NCBI GenBank assembly: GCA_016929205.1
Contig: JAFGJF010000010.1
Span: forward strand, 1 to 20,528
DNA length: 20,528 nt
DNA from: Anaerolineae bacterium
GTDB lineage: Bacteria; Chloroflexota; Anaerolineae; JAFGEY01
Direction of reading: 5' to 3'
Position 1 is the first letter of the stretch. Each line of letters starts with the position of its first letter. Both the position numbers and the translations under genes were made by a program. The notes under the pieces are model-generated. The model saw nothing but the letters and a program-made list of their open reading frames with translations, searched no databases and had not been told where the DNA came from. Of this stretch, positions 1 to 6,996 are shown one piece after another.

Positions 1-40
1 CGTAAAGGATATCGTTTGCCGTAACAATCAACTGTATCAT
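1..40 (-). CDS. Start of an unidentified gene, cut by the window edge
   Basis: Reading the minus strand from 40 down to 1 gives ATG followed by twelve more whole codons with no stop (M-I-Q-L-I-V-T-A-N-D-I-L-Y). An AGGA ribosome-binding site lies 8 bases before the ATG. The start is 27 bases after the stop of the small membrane protein gene, on the same strand and with no terminator between them. It is therefore probably the next gene of the export operon. Too little is visible to suggest a function. An ATG six bases further upstream is followed at once by a stop and cannot be the start. Confidence 0.45.
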   Translation of the reverse strand, partial: MIQLIVTANDILY

Positions 41-67
41 ACCATCTTTCCTTAAAAACGTCTAGTT

Positions 68-304
68 TTATCGCTTTTCGAGCCAACGCTCAACCCAGAC
101 CAATAGCAGCCACAGTCCCAAAATGGCCCCCGCGCCGCCCAGCAAGCAGGGCAGCGCTGCCAGCATCTCGATGGGACCAAAAAACAAGCCGATCAAGCTC
201 CCGCCGACGACGGTCAGCGTCAACAGCGTGATGACGAGGATGCGCCGCTCATTTTGCTTGTGCAGGCGGCGCATATCGGTTGCCGGTTGCCGGTCCGAAT
301 TCAT
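68..304 (-). CDS. Small two-helix membrane protein of the export operon
   Basis: This 78-residue protein has a charged, Arg-rich N-terminus (residues 1-21) and two hydrophobic segments, at about 22-42 and 46-71. It ends in a basic/acidic tail (VERWLEKR). No family is recognised. The start follows the permease stop by 9 bases on the same strand, so it is very likely co-transcribed with it. In Bacillus subtilis the comparable exporter YknWXYZ includes a small membrane protein (YknW) beside its adaptor, ATPase and permease. An accessory or assembly role by analogy is an inference, and no sequence similarity to YknW is claimed. The Shine-Dalgarno sequence is weak, which suits translation coupled to the permease. 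Confidence 0.7.
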   Translation of the reverse strand: MNSDRQPATDMRRLHKQNERRILVITLLTLTVVGGSLIGLFFGPIEMLAALPCLLGGAGAILGLWLLLVWVERWLEKR

Positions 305-313
305 GCGGCGCGC

Positions 314-1537
314 CTATTCATATCGCAACGCCTCGATCGGGCGCAGCCCTGCCGCGCGCCAGGCGGGATAGATGCCAAAGATCAGGCCGACGGCGGCGGC
401 AAAGCTAAAGGACATCATCACGGTGCCGATGTCGACCACCGGGGTCAGATCTTGAACCAGCGCACCAATGACGGTGGCCCCGGTGTATCCAAGGGCGATA
501 CCCAGTGCACCACCGATCAGGCTCAACAACAGGGATTCGATCAGAAACTGGATCAGAATGTCCCGCTTGAGCGCGCCGACTGCTTTGCGGATGCCGATTT
601 CACGCGTGCGCTCGGTGACACTGACGAGCATGATGTTCATGATGCCGATGCCACCGACCAGCAGCGAGATGCCGGCAATGGCGCCCAAGAACAGGTTGAG
701 GCTGGCCATAATCACCCCGAACGCGTCGAGGATGTCGGTCTGGCTGATGATCATAAAGTCGTCGTCGGCCACGTAAGCGATATCATGCCGGTCGCGCAGC
801 ACGGTTTTGATCTCTTCGGTCGCGGCGTCCATGTGATCGCCGTCGATCGCTTCCGCGTAAATGACGTCGACTTTGCGTTCTCCGCTGCGCGTGCGGCCGG
901 TGAACAAACGCGCCTGGGCGGTGGTGAGCGGCACATAGATCTGGTTGTCCTCGCTCATCGGGCCCATGCCCCCTTTGCTTTCCAGGACACCGATAACCTT
1001 GTATTGGATGCCCCTGATTTTGACCGACATGCCGATGGGATATTCGCCGTCGGGAAACAGATCCGCGACGACGTCCGAACCCAGTACGGCAACTCGTGAC
1101 TTGTTGTTCACATCGTCTTCTGTCAGGCCGGCTCCAAACTCAACAGGCTTGTTACGAACGTCAAGATAGTTAGCCGTGACGCCAGAGACGGTCACACGCG
1201 TGTCACGCCCACCGTAAAGCACTTGTTGTGTGCCTTGCACTTCGGCGGCTATACGGCTGACCGATGGCACGTAAAGTTGATCGTCGATCGCGTACACGTC
1301 GTTCATGCTCAAGGCCGGGTAGCCATCGCTGTTATCCCGATCGGTGATGATCGTGATCAGGTTTGAGCCGATGCCCTGGATCTGGCCCTCGATCGATTCA
1401 CTGACGCCGTTGCCGATGGCCAGCAGCGTGATCACCGCAGCGACGCCGATAATGATTCCCAGCGTCGTCAGCACGGCGCGCATCTTGTTGGTCGACAGGC
1501 TACCCAGCGCAGTCAAAAAGCTTTCTAAAAAGTCCAT
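314..1537 (-). CDS. MacB/FtsX-type ABC transporter permease
   Basis: This 407-residue integral membrane subunit of a MacB-type ABC exporter works with the ATPase encoded upstream. One N-terminal helix (about residues 22-42, after the conserved NKMRAVLTTLGIIIGV region) is followed by a large extracytoplasmic MacB_PCD-like domain to about residue 275. Three more helices form the FtsX domain, with the typical GGIGIMNIMLVSVTERTREI segment that contacts the ATPase. The four-helix layout is that of MacB, LolC/E and YknZ. Export of peptides, drugs or lipoproteins is typical of the family, but the substrate here cannot be read from sequence. I chose the ATG at 1537, not the upstream ATGs, because GAGGA lies 5 bases before it. 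No ATPase domain is fused, unlike E. coli MacB. Confidence 0.93.
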   Translation of the reverse strand: MDFLESFLTALGSLSTNKMRAVLTTLGIIIGVAAVITLLAIGNGVSESIEGQIQGIGSNLITIITDRDNSDGYPALSMNDVYAIDDQLYVPSVSRIAAEVQGTQQVLYGGRDTRVTVSGVTANYLDVRNKPVEFGAGLTEDDVNNKSRVAVLGSDVVADLFPDGEYPIGMSVKIRGIQYKVIGVLESKGGMGPMSEDNQIYVPLTTAQARLFTGRTRSGERKVDVIYAEAIDGDHMDAATEEIKTVLRDRHDIAYVADDDFMIISQTDILDAFGVIMASLNLFLGAIAGISLLVGGIGIMNIMLVSVTERTREIGIRKAVGALKRDILIQFLIESLLLSLIGGALGIALGYTGATVIGALVQDLTPVVDIGTVMMSFSFAAAVGLIFGIYPAWRAAGLRPIEALRYE

Positions 1538-1597
1538 ACCGTTCCTCACTACCATGAGCAAATGGCGAAAATTTACAAATGTGGTGCGTTCGGGTTC

Positions 1598-2341
1598 TCA
1601 GGTTTGCTGATCCTTCGTTGGCACTGTGGACAGATTTCCGCCATCTGTCGATTTTCCTCGTTTGTGTCCGTTCCGCTTGTCTTCGACAATGAGCCCATCT
1701 CGAAGCCATACGACGCGCTTGGCGCGGTCGGTGATCTCGGGATCGTGGGTGACAAAGATGACGGTGATGCCACGTTCGTTCAGTCCATCAAAAATATCCA
1801 GGATTTCCTCGCCCGATGCCGAGTCCAGGTTGCCGGTCGGCTCATCGGCCAGGATGATCGATGGTTCGCTGACCAGGGCCCGGGCAATCGCCACACGCTG
1901 CTGCTGTCCGCCGGAAAGCTCATCAGGACGGTGGTCCATACGGTCGCCGAGCCCGACGGCCTTGAGTGCGTCTTGGGCGCGCTGGCGGCGTTCTCTGCGG
2001 CTGTATCCGGCGTACATCAGCGGCAGCTCCACCTGCTTGATCGCCGATGTGCGTGCCAGCAGGTTGAACTGTTGGAATACAAATCCGATTTTCTGGTTGC
2101 GTACGCGAGCCAGCTCGTCATCCGTCATTTCGCTGACGTCGATGCCGTCCAGTTGATACGTGCCGTCGCTGGGCTGATCAAGGCAGCCAATCATGTTCAT
2201 CATTGTGCTTTTGCCCGACCCTGACGGTCCCATGATGGCTATAAATTCGCCGTCCTCTACGGTCAGGTCTACGCCGCGCAAGGCGTGGACGGTCTGGGTG
2301 CCCATGTGGTATTCTTTGGTGAGTGCCTTTAGTTCAATCAT
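1598..2341 (-). CDS. MacB/LolD-type ABC transporter ATP-binding protein
   Basis: This 247-residue cytoplasmic ATPase drives the adjacent permease. Visible motifs are Walker [10 protein letters not shown] (from residue 38), Q-loop VFQQFNLL (about 88-95), signature LSGGQ (142-146), Walker [14 protein letters not shown] with catalytic Glu167, and H-loop VTHD with His199. The DEPTGNLDS and QQFNLL motifs are characteristic of the MacB/LolD/FtsE/YknY group. After about residue 220 there is a hydrophilic, probably disordered tail of some 27 residues rich in Lys, Asp and Thr, which most members lack. The start ATG overlaps the stop of the preceding adaptor gene by one base (TAATG), implying translational coupling. 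The permease start follows the stop after 60 bases. Confidence 0.96.
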   Translation of the reverse strand: MIELKALTKEYHMGTQTVHALRGVDLTVEDGEFIAIMGPSGSGKSTMMNMIGCLDQPSDGTYQLDGIDVSEMTDDELARVRNQKIGFVFQQFNLLARTSAIKQVELPLMYAGYSRRERRQRAQDALKAVGLGDRMDHRPDELSGGQQQRVAIARALVSEPSIILADEPTGNLDSASGEEILDIFDGLNERGITVIFVTHDPEITDRAKRVVWLRDGLIVEDKRNGHKRGKSTDGGNLSTVPTKDQQT

Positions 2342-4110
2342 TATCGTAACTCTTGTACCCCTTCTGGCGGGCCGTTTCTAAAGTCAAATCCTTCATCGAT
2401 GGTTCCAATATAGACCTGGTCTGATTCTTCAAGGCCGCTGGTAATCTCGGTATAGGTGCTATCTCGAAGGCCGATGGTCACCTCGATCTTGGTGATTTCT
2501 TCACCTCTGACCTGATTAACATAGTACTTGCCCGCTTCTCTGTCGGCGATGATAGCCCGGTTGGGCACCAACAGCACGTTTTTTCGTTGTGCGGTGATCA
2601 GGTCCGCATTGGCCGTCATTCCGGTGAGAATAGGCAACTCTCCGGCGTTCAGGCTCAAGCGAACCTCATAACTGACGATGCCACCAATGTTCTGGGCGTT
2701 GGGGGCGATAGAGACGACCTCGCCGGGCAGTTCGAGATCGGGCCAGGTTTCCAGGGTCACGACGGTCGGCTGTCCCACCTCGATTGTCCCGACGTCGATC
2801 TCGTCTACATTCAATACAACTTGAAGGCTGTTCGTATTGATCAAGTCGACGGCGAGACCGCTGGCCTGCTCGCCAACCGAGACGTACACAGTGGCGACGG
2901 TGCCGGCGAATGGCGCGAGCAAAGTCGCCTCGGCCAGGTTGTCTTGAGCATCTTGCAGCGAGATCCGGGCCTGTTCGACCTGGGCTTTGGCGATGGCGAT
3001 CTGTTCTTCCGAAGCACCTTCGGACAATTTGGCCAGGTTGGATTTGGCCTGGGCCAGTTGGGCGCGGGCGGCGGCGATCTGGACGGGTTTATCCTCGGTA
3101 AGGGCAAACAGGTTGGCTTGCGCCCGCGCCACCTGTGCTTCAGCGGCGGCAATTTGTGCCGTTTTGTCCTTGGTGAGCGCAGCCAGGGTCGCATTTGCCT
3201 GAGCCACCTGTGTCTCCGCGCTGCGAACGGCGCTGTCATTGATGTTGATTTCGGTGAGTGTATAGTTGGCAACGGCAGCATCATAGTTGATCTGGGCATT
3301 CTTGACCGCTGCACCCTGCGGACTGTATGGCGCCCAACTATCGGCGGCTTTCCAGTCGTTCCAGACGAGCAAATTGTACATATCGCGCGCATGGTCCATG
3401 CCCAACTGGGCTGTGTGGATATCGTTTTGGGCGATGACCAACTGGTCGTCCAGCGCTGCATAGCGCGCCTGGGCGGTTTCGAGCGCCGCTTTGGCGCTGT
3501 TTAGCGCGGCCTGGGCCTGGGCCAGCTCTTCCTGGCTGGGTCCGGCCAACAGATCATCCAGTTGAGCCTGCGCGCTGTCCAACGCGGCCTGGGCCTGGGC
3601 CAGTTCTTCTTCGCTGGGTCCGGCCAACAGATCATCCAGTTGGGCCTGTGCGTTGTCAACGGATGCCTGTGCGGCAGCAACGTCTTGGGGCTTGGCTCCT
3701 TGAAGCAGTTCGGCCAGGTTCGCCGTATTGATAGCCAGGGTCTGCTCGGCTGATTCGACGGCGCGCTGCAGGTTGCCGGTTTCCAACTGGACGAGTACGT
3801 CTCCTGCTTGAACTTGATCGCCGGCTCGAACGTACACGTTTTCTACTTTGCCGGCCATTCCCAATGCCAAACGGGCCTCTTGCTTGGGAAGCAGTTGGCC
3901 ACTGGCGCTGGCACTCGACGACAGATCGCCGATAAAGGCAGCGACGACGTCACCAGACTGGAGGGCGTTCGCGGCCCGGGCGCGCTGGCGCGCCACCGCA
4001 CACCCACCCAATACAACAGCCACAACGGCAATGGTGGATAAGACGATCCACCAAGATCGTTTTCGTTTTCTTGATTTTTTTGTGTTGTTCTGTGTTTCTG
4101 CAATTTTCAC
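2341..4110 (-). CDS. MacA/HlyD-type membrane-fusion adaptor protein (second of two)
   Basis: This is the periplasmic-adaptor-type subunit of the exporter, 589 residues from a GTG start. The longer upstream reading would overlap the previous gene, while this GTG has AGGAG 7 bases before it. Basic N-terminus (10-19), one transmembrane helix (about 21-38), first biotinyl-lipoyl half (about 85-110, [20 protein letters not shown]), a very long Ala/Gln-rich coiled coil (about 114-396), second lipoyl half from [12 protein letters not shown], then beta-barrel and membrane-proximal domains ending with a short polar tail. The coiled coil contains two tandem 26-residue repeats with [10 protein letters not shown] and a later set of about 25 residues with ALTxDK. 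Cys37 in LGGC resembles a lipobox, but the paralogue has no Cys there, so a plain helical anchor is more likely. The hairpin is much longer than that of E. coli MacA. Confidence 0.92.
   Translation of the reverse strand: MKIAETQNNTKKSRKRKRSWWIVLSTIAVVAVVLGGCAVARQRARAANALQSGDVVAAFIGDLSSSASASGQLLPKQEARLALGMAGKVENVYVRAGDQVQAGDVLVQLETGNLQRAVESAEQTLAINTANLAELLQGAKPQDVAAAQASVDNAQAQLDDLLAGPSEEELAQAQAALDSAQAQLDDLLAGPSQEELAQAQAALNSAKAALETAQARYAALDDQLVIAQNDIHTAQLGMDHARDMYNLLVWNDWKAADSWAPYSPQGAAVKNAQINYDAAVANYTLTEININDSAVRSAETQVAQANATLAALTKDKTAQIAAAEAQVARAQANLFALTEDKPVQIAAARAQLAQAKSNLAKLSEGASEEQIAIAKAQVEQARISLQDAQDNLAEATLLAPFAGTVATVYVSVGEQASGLAVDLINTNSLQVVLNVDEIDVGTIEVGQPTVVTLETWPDLELPGEVVSIAPNAQNIGGIVSYEVRLSLNAGELPILTGMTANADLITAQRKNVLLVPNRAIIADREAGKYYVNQVRGEEITKIEVTIGLRDSTYTEITSGLEESDQVYIGTIDEGFDFRNGPPEGVQELR
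3517..3672 (-). repeat. Two tandem 78-bp coding repeats in the second adaptor gene
   Basis: Two consecutive 26-codon units encode A-Q-A-x(6)[13 protein letters not shown]. The nucleotide core CTGGGTCCGGCCAACAGATC recurs exactly 78 bases apart, beginning at 3536 and 3614 on the plus strand. A third, diverged unit follows. Each unit adds one helical stretch to the coiled-coil hairpin. Confidence 0.85.
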
Positions 4111-4162
4111 TCTAGTTCTCCTATGGCTTGCGAATGGATAGAGACGGGCGAGCAAGCGGTTG

Positions 4163-5902
4163 CTATTGCCCCATTCCCATTCCGCCGCCCTGCCCCGGAC
4201 CAAATGGCAAGCCACTCTGTTCGTCGTAGCCGATTACCAGTTTATCCCCTTGTTCCAGCCCGCTGGTCACCTGGGTATAGTTTCTGTCGCGCGTTCCGAC
4301 CGAGATCGGTACCTTGGTGACTGTCTCGCCTTGAACGCGGTGGACATAGTACTGGCCGATATCTCGGTCTACGCTGATGGCACGGTTGGCAACCAGGAGC
4401 ACGCCCTCTTGCTCGGCCGTAATCAGGTTCGCGTTCGCCGTCATGCCGGTGCGAACCGGCAGATCGCCTGCATTCAGGGTAATGTGTACCTGGTAGGTCA
4501 CGATTTCTGCAGTGGTGTTCCCTGTGGGAGCGATAGATACGACTTTTCCCGACAGATCCTGATCGGGCCACGTTTCAAGGGTGACGATGGCTTCCTGTCC
4601 GACGGCAATGCTGCCGATGTCGATCTCGTCAACGTCGAGCACGACTTCCAGGCTGCTGGTGTCGACCAGCTCTACGACCTGGCCAGTGGCCCACTCGCCG
4701 ATCTCAACATTTACGGCCGTGACCGCGCCATCAAACGGGGCTACCAGCGTGGCATCTGCCAGCCGGGCCTCGGCATTGGCCAGAGCGATACGAGCTTGCT
4801 CGACCTGTGCCTGGGCAATGGCGATTTTCTCTTCTGACGCACCTTCGAGCAGATTCACCAGATTGGCCTCAGCTTGTGCCAACTGCTGGCGCGCGCTGGC
4901 GATTTGGGTCGTTTTGTCTTCGGTCAGCGTAACCAGGCTGGCTCGCGCTTGAGCCAACTGCTGGCGTGCACCGGCAATTTCGACGGTCTTGTCTTCGGTC
5001 AATGCGGCCAGACTTGCTCTCGCCTGGGCAACCTGTGCCTGGGCGCTGCGGTACGTGTTGTCGTTGATGCCGGCTACGTTGAGGTTGTATCGCGCCAGGG
5101 CGATCTGATATGCAGTCTGAGCGTCTTTGTAAACGTCGGCCTCTGGTGAAAAGTCAGCATACTCTTTGTGCTGCCAGTCGTTGGCCAGGGCATCATAAAA
5201 ATACTTGGCATTTTCCAGGTTCACGGCTGCCAGATCTAGCTGCTGGCGGGCGACGACGAGCTGGGCGTCCAGGGCAGCGTAGCGCTTCGCTTCGGCCTGT
5301 TCCACTGCCAGGGCGCTGGCCAATGCAGCGCGAGCGCGCTCCAAGTCCTCTTCGCTGGGTCCGGCCAACAGGTCGTCCAACTGCGCCTGGGCACTGACCA
5401 CAGCGGCTTGAGCGGCGGCAAGATCTTGATCGCTGGGCCCGGCAAGCAAATCGTCCAACTGGGTCTGCGCGCTCTGGACGGCAGCCTGCGCTGCATCCAG
5501 CTCTTCTAACGATGCGCCGTCGAGCAGTGCGGCCAAGTTGGCTTGTTGAATGGCCAGGTTTTGTTCAGCGGTGCGCACGGCACGTTCCAGGGCGTCGCTT
5601 TCTAACCGGATCAATACGTCGCCGGCTCGGACCTGGTCGCCTACGTCGACCAAAACCTGTTCGACGCGACCTGTGGCACTAAAGGCAAGTTTGGCCTCTT
5701 GTTGGGGAAGTAACTGCCCGCTGGCACTGGCCTCGGCAGAGAGCGTTCCGATAAAGGCTGTCACGACCTGGCCCGGATCAATGCTGCTCTCGGCGCGGAC
5801 GCGTCGGCTCACCAGCCAACCGCCGCCCAGAACCACGGCAGCAACGACGACCACACCGATGACGATCCACATTATTCTCTTGTTCTTGTTTTTTTTCTTC
5901 AA
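4163..5902 (-). CDS. MacA/HlyD-type membrane-fusion adaptor protein (first of two)
   Basis: First gene of the export operon, 579 residues. The start is TTG at 5902, supported by AGGAG 8 bases upstream and by the Lys-rich cytoplasmic N-terminus it gives. An in-frame ATG at residue 11 would cut into the helix. Layout: transmembrane helix 11-30, first lipoyl half 76-100 (VGDQVRAGDVLIRLES), coiled coil about 104-385, second lipoyl half from APFDGAVTAVNVEIGE, beta-barrel about 418-500, membrane-proximal domain to about 560, and a Gly/Met-rich tail (GGGMGMGQ). It closely parallels the next gene domain for domain, including the 26-residue [10 protein letters not shown] repeats and ALTEDK repeats, so the two arose by duplication. 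It probably oligomerises on the permease. Whether the two form mixed rings is unknown. Confidence 0.92.
   Translation of the reverse strand: MKKKNKNKRIMWIVIGVVVVAAVVLGGGWLVSRRVRAESSIDPGQVVTAFIGTLSAEASASGQLLPQQEAKLAFSATGRVEQVLVDVGDQVRAGDVLIRLESDALERAVRTAEQNLAIQQANLAALLDGASLEELDAAQAAVQSAQTQLDDLLAGPSDQDLAAAQAAVVSAQAQLDDLLAGPSEEDLERARAALASALAVEQAEAKRYAALDAQLVVARQQLDLAAVNLENAKYFYDALANDWQHKEYADFSPEADVYKDAQTAYQIALARYNLNVAGINDNTYRSAQAQVAQARASLAALTEDKTVEIAGARQQLAQARASLVTLTEDKTTQIASARQQLAQAEANLVNLLEGASEEKIAIAQAQVEQARIALANAEARLADATLVAPFDGAVTAVNVEIGEWATGQVVELVDTSSLEVVLDVDEIDIGSIAVGQEAIVTLETWPDQDLSGKVVSIAPTGNTTAEIVTYQVHITLNAGDLPVRTGMTANANLITAEQEGVLLVANRAISVDRDIGQYYVHRVQGETVTKVPISVGTRDRNYTQVTSGLEQGDKLVIGYDEQSGLPFGPGQGGGMGMGQ
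5336..5491 (-). repeat. Two tandem 78-bp coding repeats in the first adaptor gene
   Basis: Two 26-codon units with the core [10 protein letters not shown] recur 78 bases apart (plus-strand CTGGG at 5355 and 5433). They correspond to the repeats of the neighbouring adaptor gene. The repeat therefore predates the gene duplication, or has been kept alike by conversion. Confidence 0.82.
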
Positions 5903-5936
5903 TTTGCTTGCTCCTCACTGTGTTCAACTGGAATAT

Positions 5937-5963
5937 ATTATAACAGACTCGGTGCTCGCTCAA
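5937..5963 (-). promoter_or_regulatory. Promoter of the adaptor/MacB export operon
   Basis: On the minus strand a perfect -10 box TATAAT (5942-5937) is preceded by TGT, giving an extended -10 element. TTGAGC (5963-5958) lies 15 bases upstream as a weak -35 box with a short spacer. The TTG start of the first adaptor gene is 34 bases after the -10 box. The extended -10 may compensate for the poor -35. Confidence 0.6.
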
Positions 5964-6008
5964 TAGTCCCACATGTCATACGTTTTTATCCGTGATTTGG
6001 TTCGCAAG

Positions 6009-6020
6009 TGACGATCGTCA
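6009..6020. promoter_or_regulatory. 12-bp perfect palindrome between divergent promoters
   Basis: TGACGATCGTCA is its own reverse complement. It lies 9 bases upstream of the -35 box of the rightward promoter and about 45 bases upstream of that of the leftward promoter. That is a position where a regulator could act on both. No regulator gene adjoins it, and its ligand is unknown. Confidence 0.35.
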
Positions 6021-6028
6021 TATCTGTC

Positions 6029-6058
6029 TTGACCATCTCTCCACATATGTGATAAAAT
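6029..6058 (+). promoter_or_regulatory. Promoter of the coiled-coil/LysM gene pair
   Basis: TTGACC (6029-6034) and TAAAAT (6053-6058) each match the sigma-70-type consensus at five of six bases and are 18 bases apart. TGA directly before the -10 box gives an extended -10 element. The spacer contains the palindrome CACATATGTG (6042-6051). A transcript starting near 6065 would carry a leader of about 115 bases. Confidence 0.6.
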
Positions 6059-6101
6059 CATAGCCAGAGGCAACAATCGTTCGTTGTTCGTGAGTGGGGG
6101 A

Positions 6102-6143
6102 ATGCCAGTGGATGAGGCGCAGCCGATCTTGGAAATCATGTAG
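6102..6143 (+). CDS. Possible 13-codon leader peptide
   Basis: An ATG directly preceded by a run of G (GGGGGA) opens a short frame, MPVDEAQPILEIM, that ends at a TAG inside the loop of the leader hairpin. The run of G is close to the start, so initiation would be inefficient. There is no amino-acid run of the kind used in classical attenuation. It may well be chance. Confidence 0.2.
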   Translation: MPVDEAQPILEIM

Positions 6144-6157
6144 CGAGATCGGCTGTG
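6118..6157 (+). promoter_or_regulatory. Leader hairpin upstream of the coiled-coil gene
   Basis: CAGCCGATCT (6120-6129) pairs perfectly with AGATCGGCTG (6146-6155). A further G-T and C-G pair outside the stem and a T-G and G-C pair inside extend it. The stem ends about 22 bases before the ATG, just upstream of the AGGAGG-type ribosome-binding site. There is no U-run, so it is not an intrinsic terminator. It could influence translation or mRNA stability, or be a DNA operator. Confidence 0.5.
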
Positions 6158-6179
6158 TGTGCTATATGAGGAGGAGGAT

Positions 6180-6986
6180 ATGAACTGGTTGGTCTTTTTT
6201 TTCGGCGTCTTGATTGGTTGGTTGATCGAGTGGTCAATCGATTTTTTCTTTTGGCGGCGACAGATGCGTGCTTGTGTTGAGTCCAATGCGGAACTGGAGT
6301 CAGAGTTGTCACAGGTACTGGAAGAAAAGCAGGCGTTGGACCTGTTGGCGGCACAGCAAACAGACAGCGAGATCGCGTTAAAGAGCTGTAGAACCGATCT
6401 GGCACGCTGCCAGGCCGATTTGGAGGCCAGAGAGAGCGAGCTTGAAGTGGCTTCGAAGCGGATTGTGGAATTGTCCGCTTCCGCAGATACCCGGCGGACG
6501 CAACTGGTTAAAGAAGAGCAGCGCGTGGACGAGTATCAGGCTGACCTGGAAGCCAAAACCAATGAATTGGCTGCCGTGTCTCGGGAATTGGCATCGAGCA
6601 AAGCCGAGCTGGGTGCCTGCCGGGCAGAATGGTCTGCCGCTCAGGCTCGTCTGCAGGCGCTTGAAAGCGAGCTGGATTCGGCTTTGGCAGCGGTTGCCGC
6701 GCCGGTTGAACCCGAGGGCCTGCACGAGATCGAGGGGATCGGTCCCAAGATTCAGAGCATCCTGTACAGCCAGGGCATCCTGACTTTTTCTCAGCTTGCG
6801 GCAACCTCGCCGGAGCGACTGCGGCAAATTCTGGAAGAGGCAGGCTCTCGTTTCAGGTTGGCCGATCCGAGCACCTGGCCTACGCAGGCCCAATTGGCCG
6901 CCGATGGGGATTGGGGTGCTTTTAAGGCGCTTCAAGACAGGTTGGTGGGGGGACGGGCCGCCGGTGATCCCGTTTTGACCGAATGA
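6180..6986 (+). CDS. Membrane-anchored coiled-coil protein with C-terminal helix-hairpin-helix domain
   Basis: A 268-residue protein. Residues 2-24 form an aromatic-rich transmembrane helix followed by RRQMR, which by the positive-inside rule leaves the rest in the cytoplasm. Residues about 33-172 are a Glu/Ala/Leu-rich coiled coil. From about 178 comes a compact domain with LHEIEGIGPKIQSILYSQGI, then LAATSPERLRQILEEAG and LADPSTWPTQAQLAADG. This is the pattern of the DUF4332-like helix-hairpin-helix domains found at the ends of many bacterial proteins. The IEGIGPK hairpin normally contacts DNA or protein non-specifically. The ATG at 6180 is chosen for its adjacent GGAGGAGG; a GTG seven codons earlier would include that site. 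The next gene starts 10 bases after the stop. Its exact role is unknown. Confidence 0.85.
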   Translation: MNWLVFFFGVLIGWLIEWSIDFFFWRRQMRACVESNAELESELSQVLEEKQALDLLAAQQTDSEIALKSCRTDLARCQADLEARESELEVASKRIVELSASADTRRTQLVKEEQRVDEYQADLEAKTNELAAVSRELASSKAELGACRAEWSAAQARLQALESELDSALAAVAAPVEPEGLHEIEGIGPKIQSILYSQGILTFSQLAATSPERLRQILEEAGSRFRLADPSTWPTQAQLAADGDWGAFKALQDRLVGGRAAGDPVLTE

Positions 6987-6996
6987 AGGAAAAGCT

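Noticed and set aside
254..1099. Long plus-strand open frame (281 codons) opposite the permease
   Set aside because: It is antisense to a clear MacB/FtsX permease and reads as a low-complexity Asp/His/Ala/Gln-rich sequence with no family features. It is a by-product of codon bias on the other strand.
2587..3504. Plus-strand open frame of 305 codons opposite the second adaptor gene
   Set aside because: It mirrors the repeated Ala/Gln coiled-coil codons of the real gene and shows no start signal or recognisable domain.
4000..4000. Lipobox-like LGGC in the second adaptor, suggesting a lipoprotein
   Set aside because: The paralogous adaptor has LGGG at the same place and both have a long basic N-terminus with a helix, so a transmembrane anchor explains both better.
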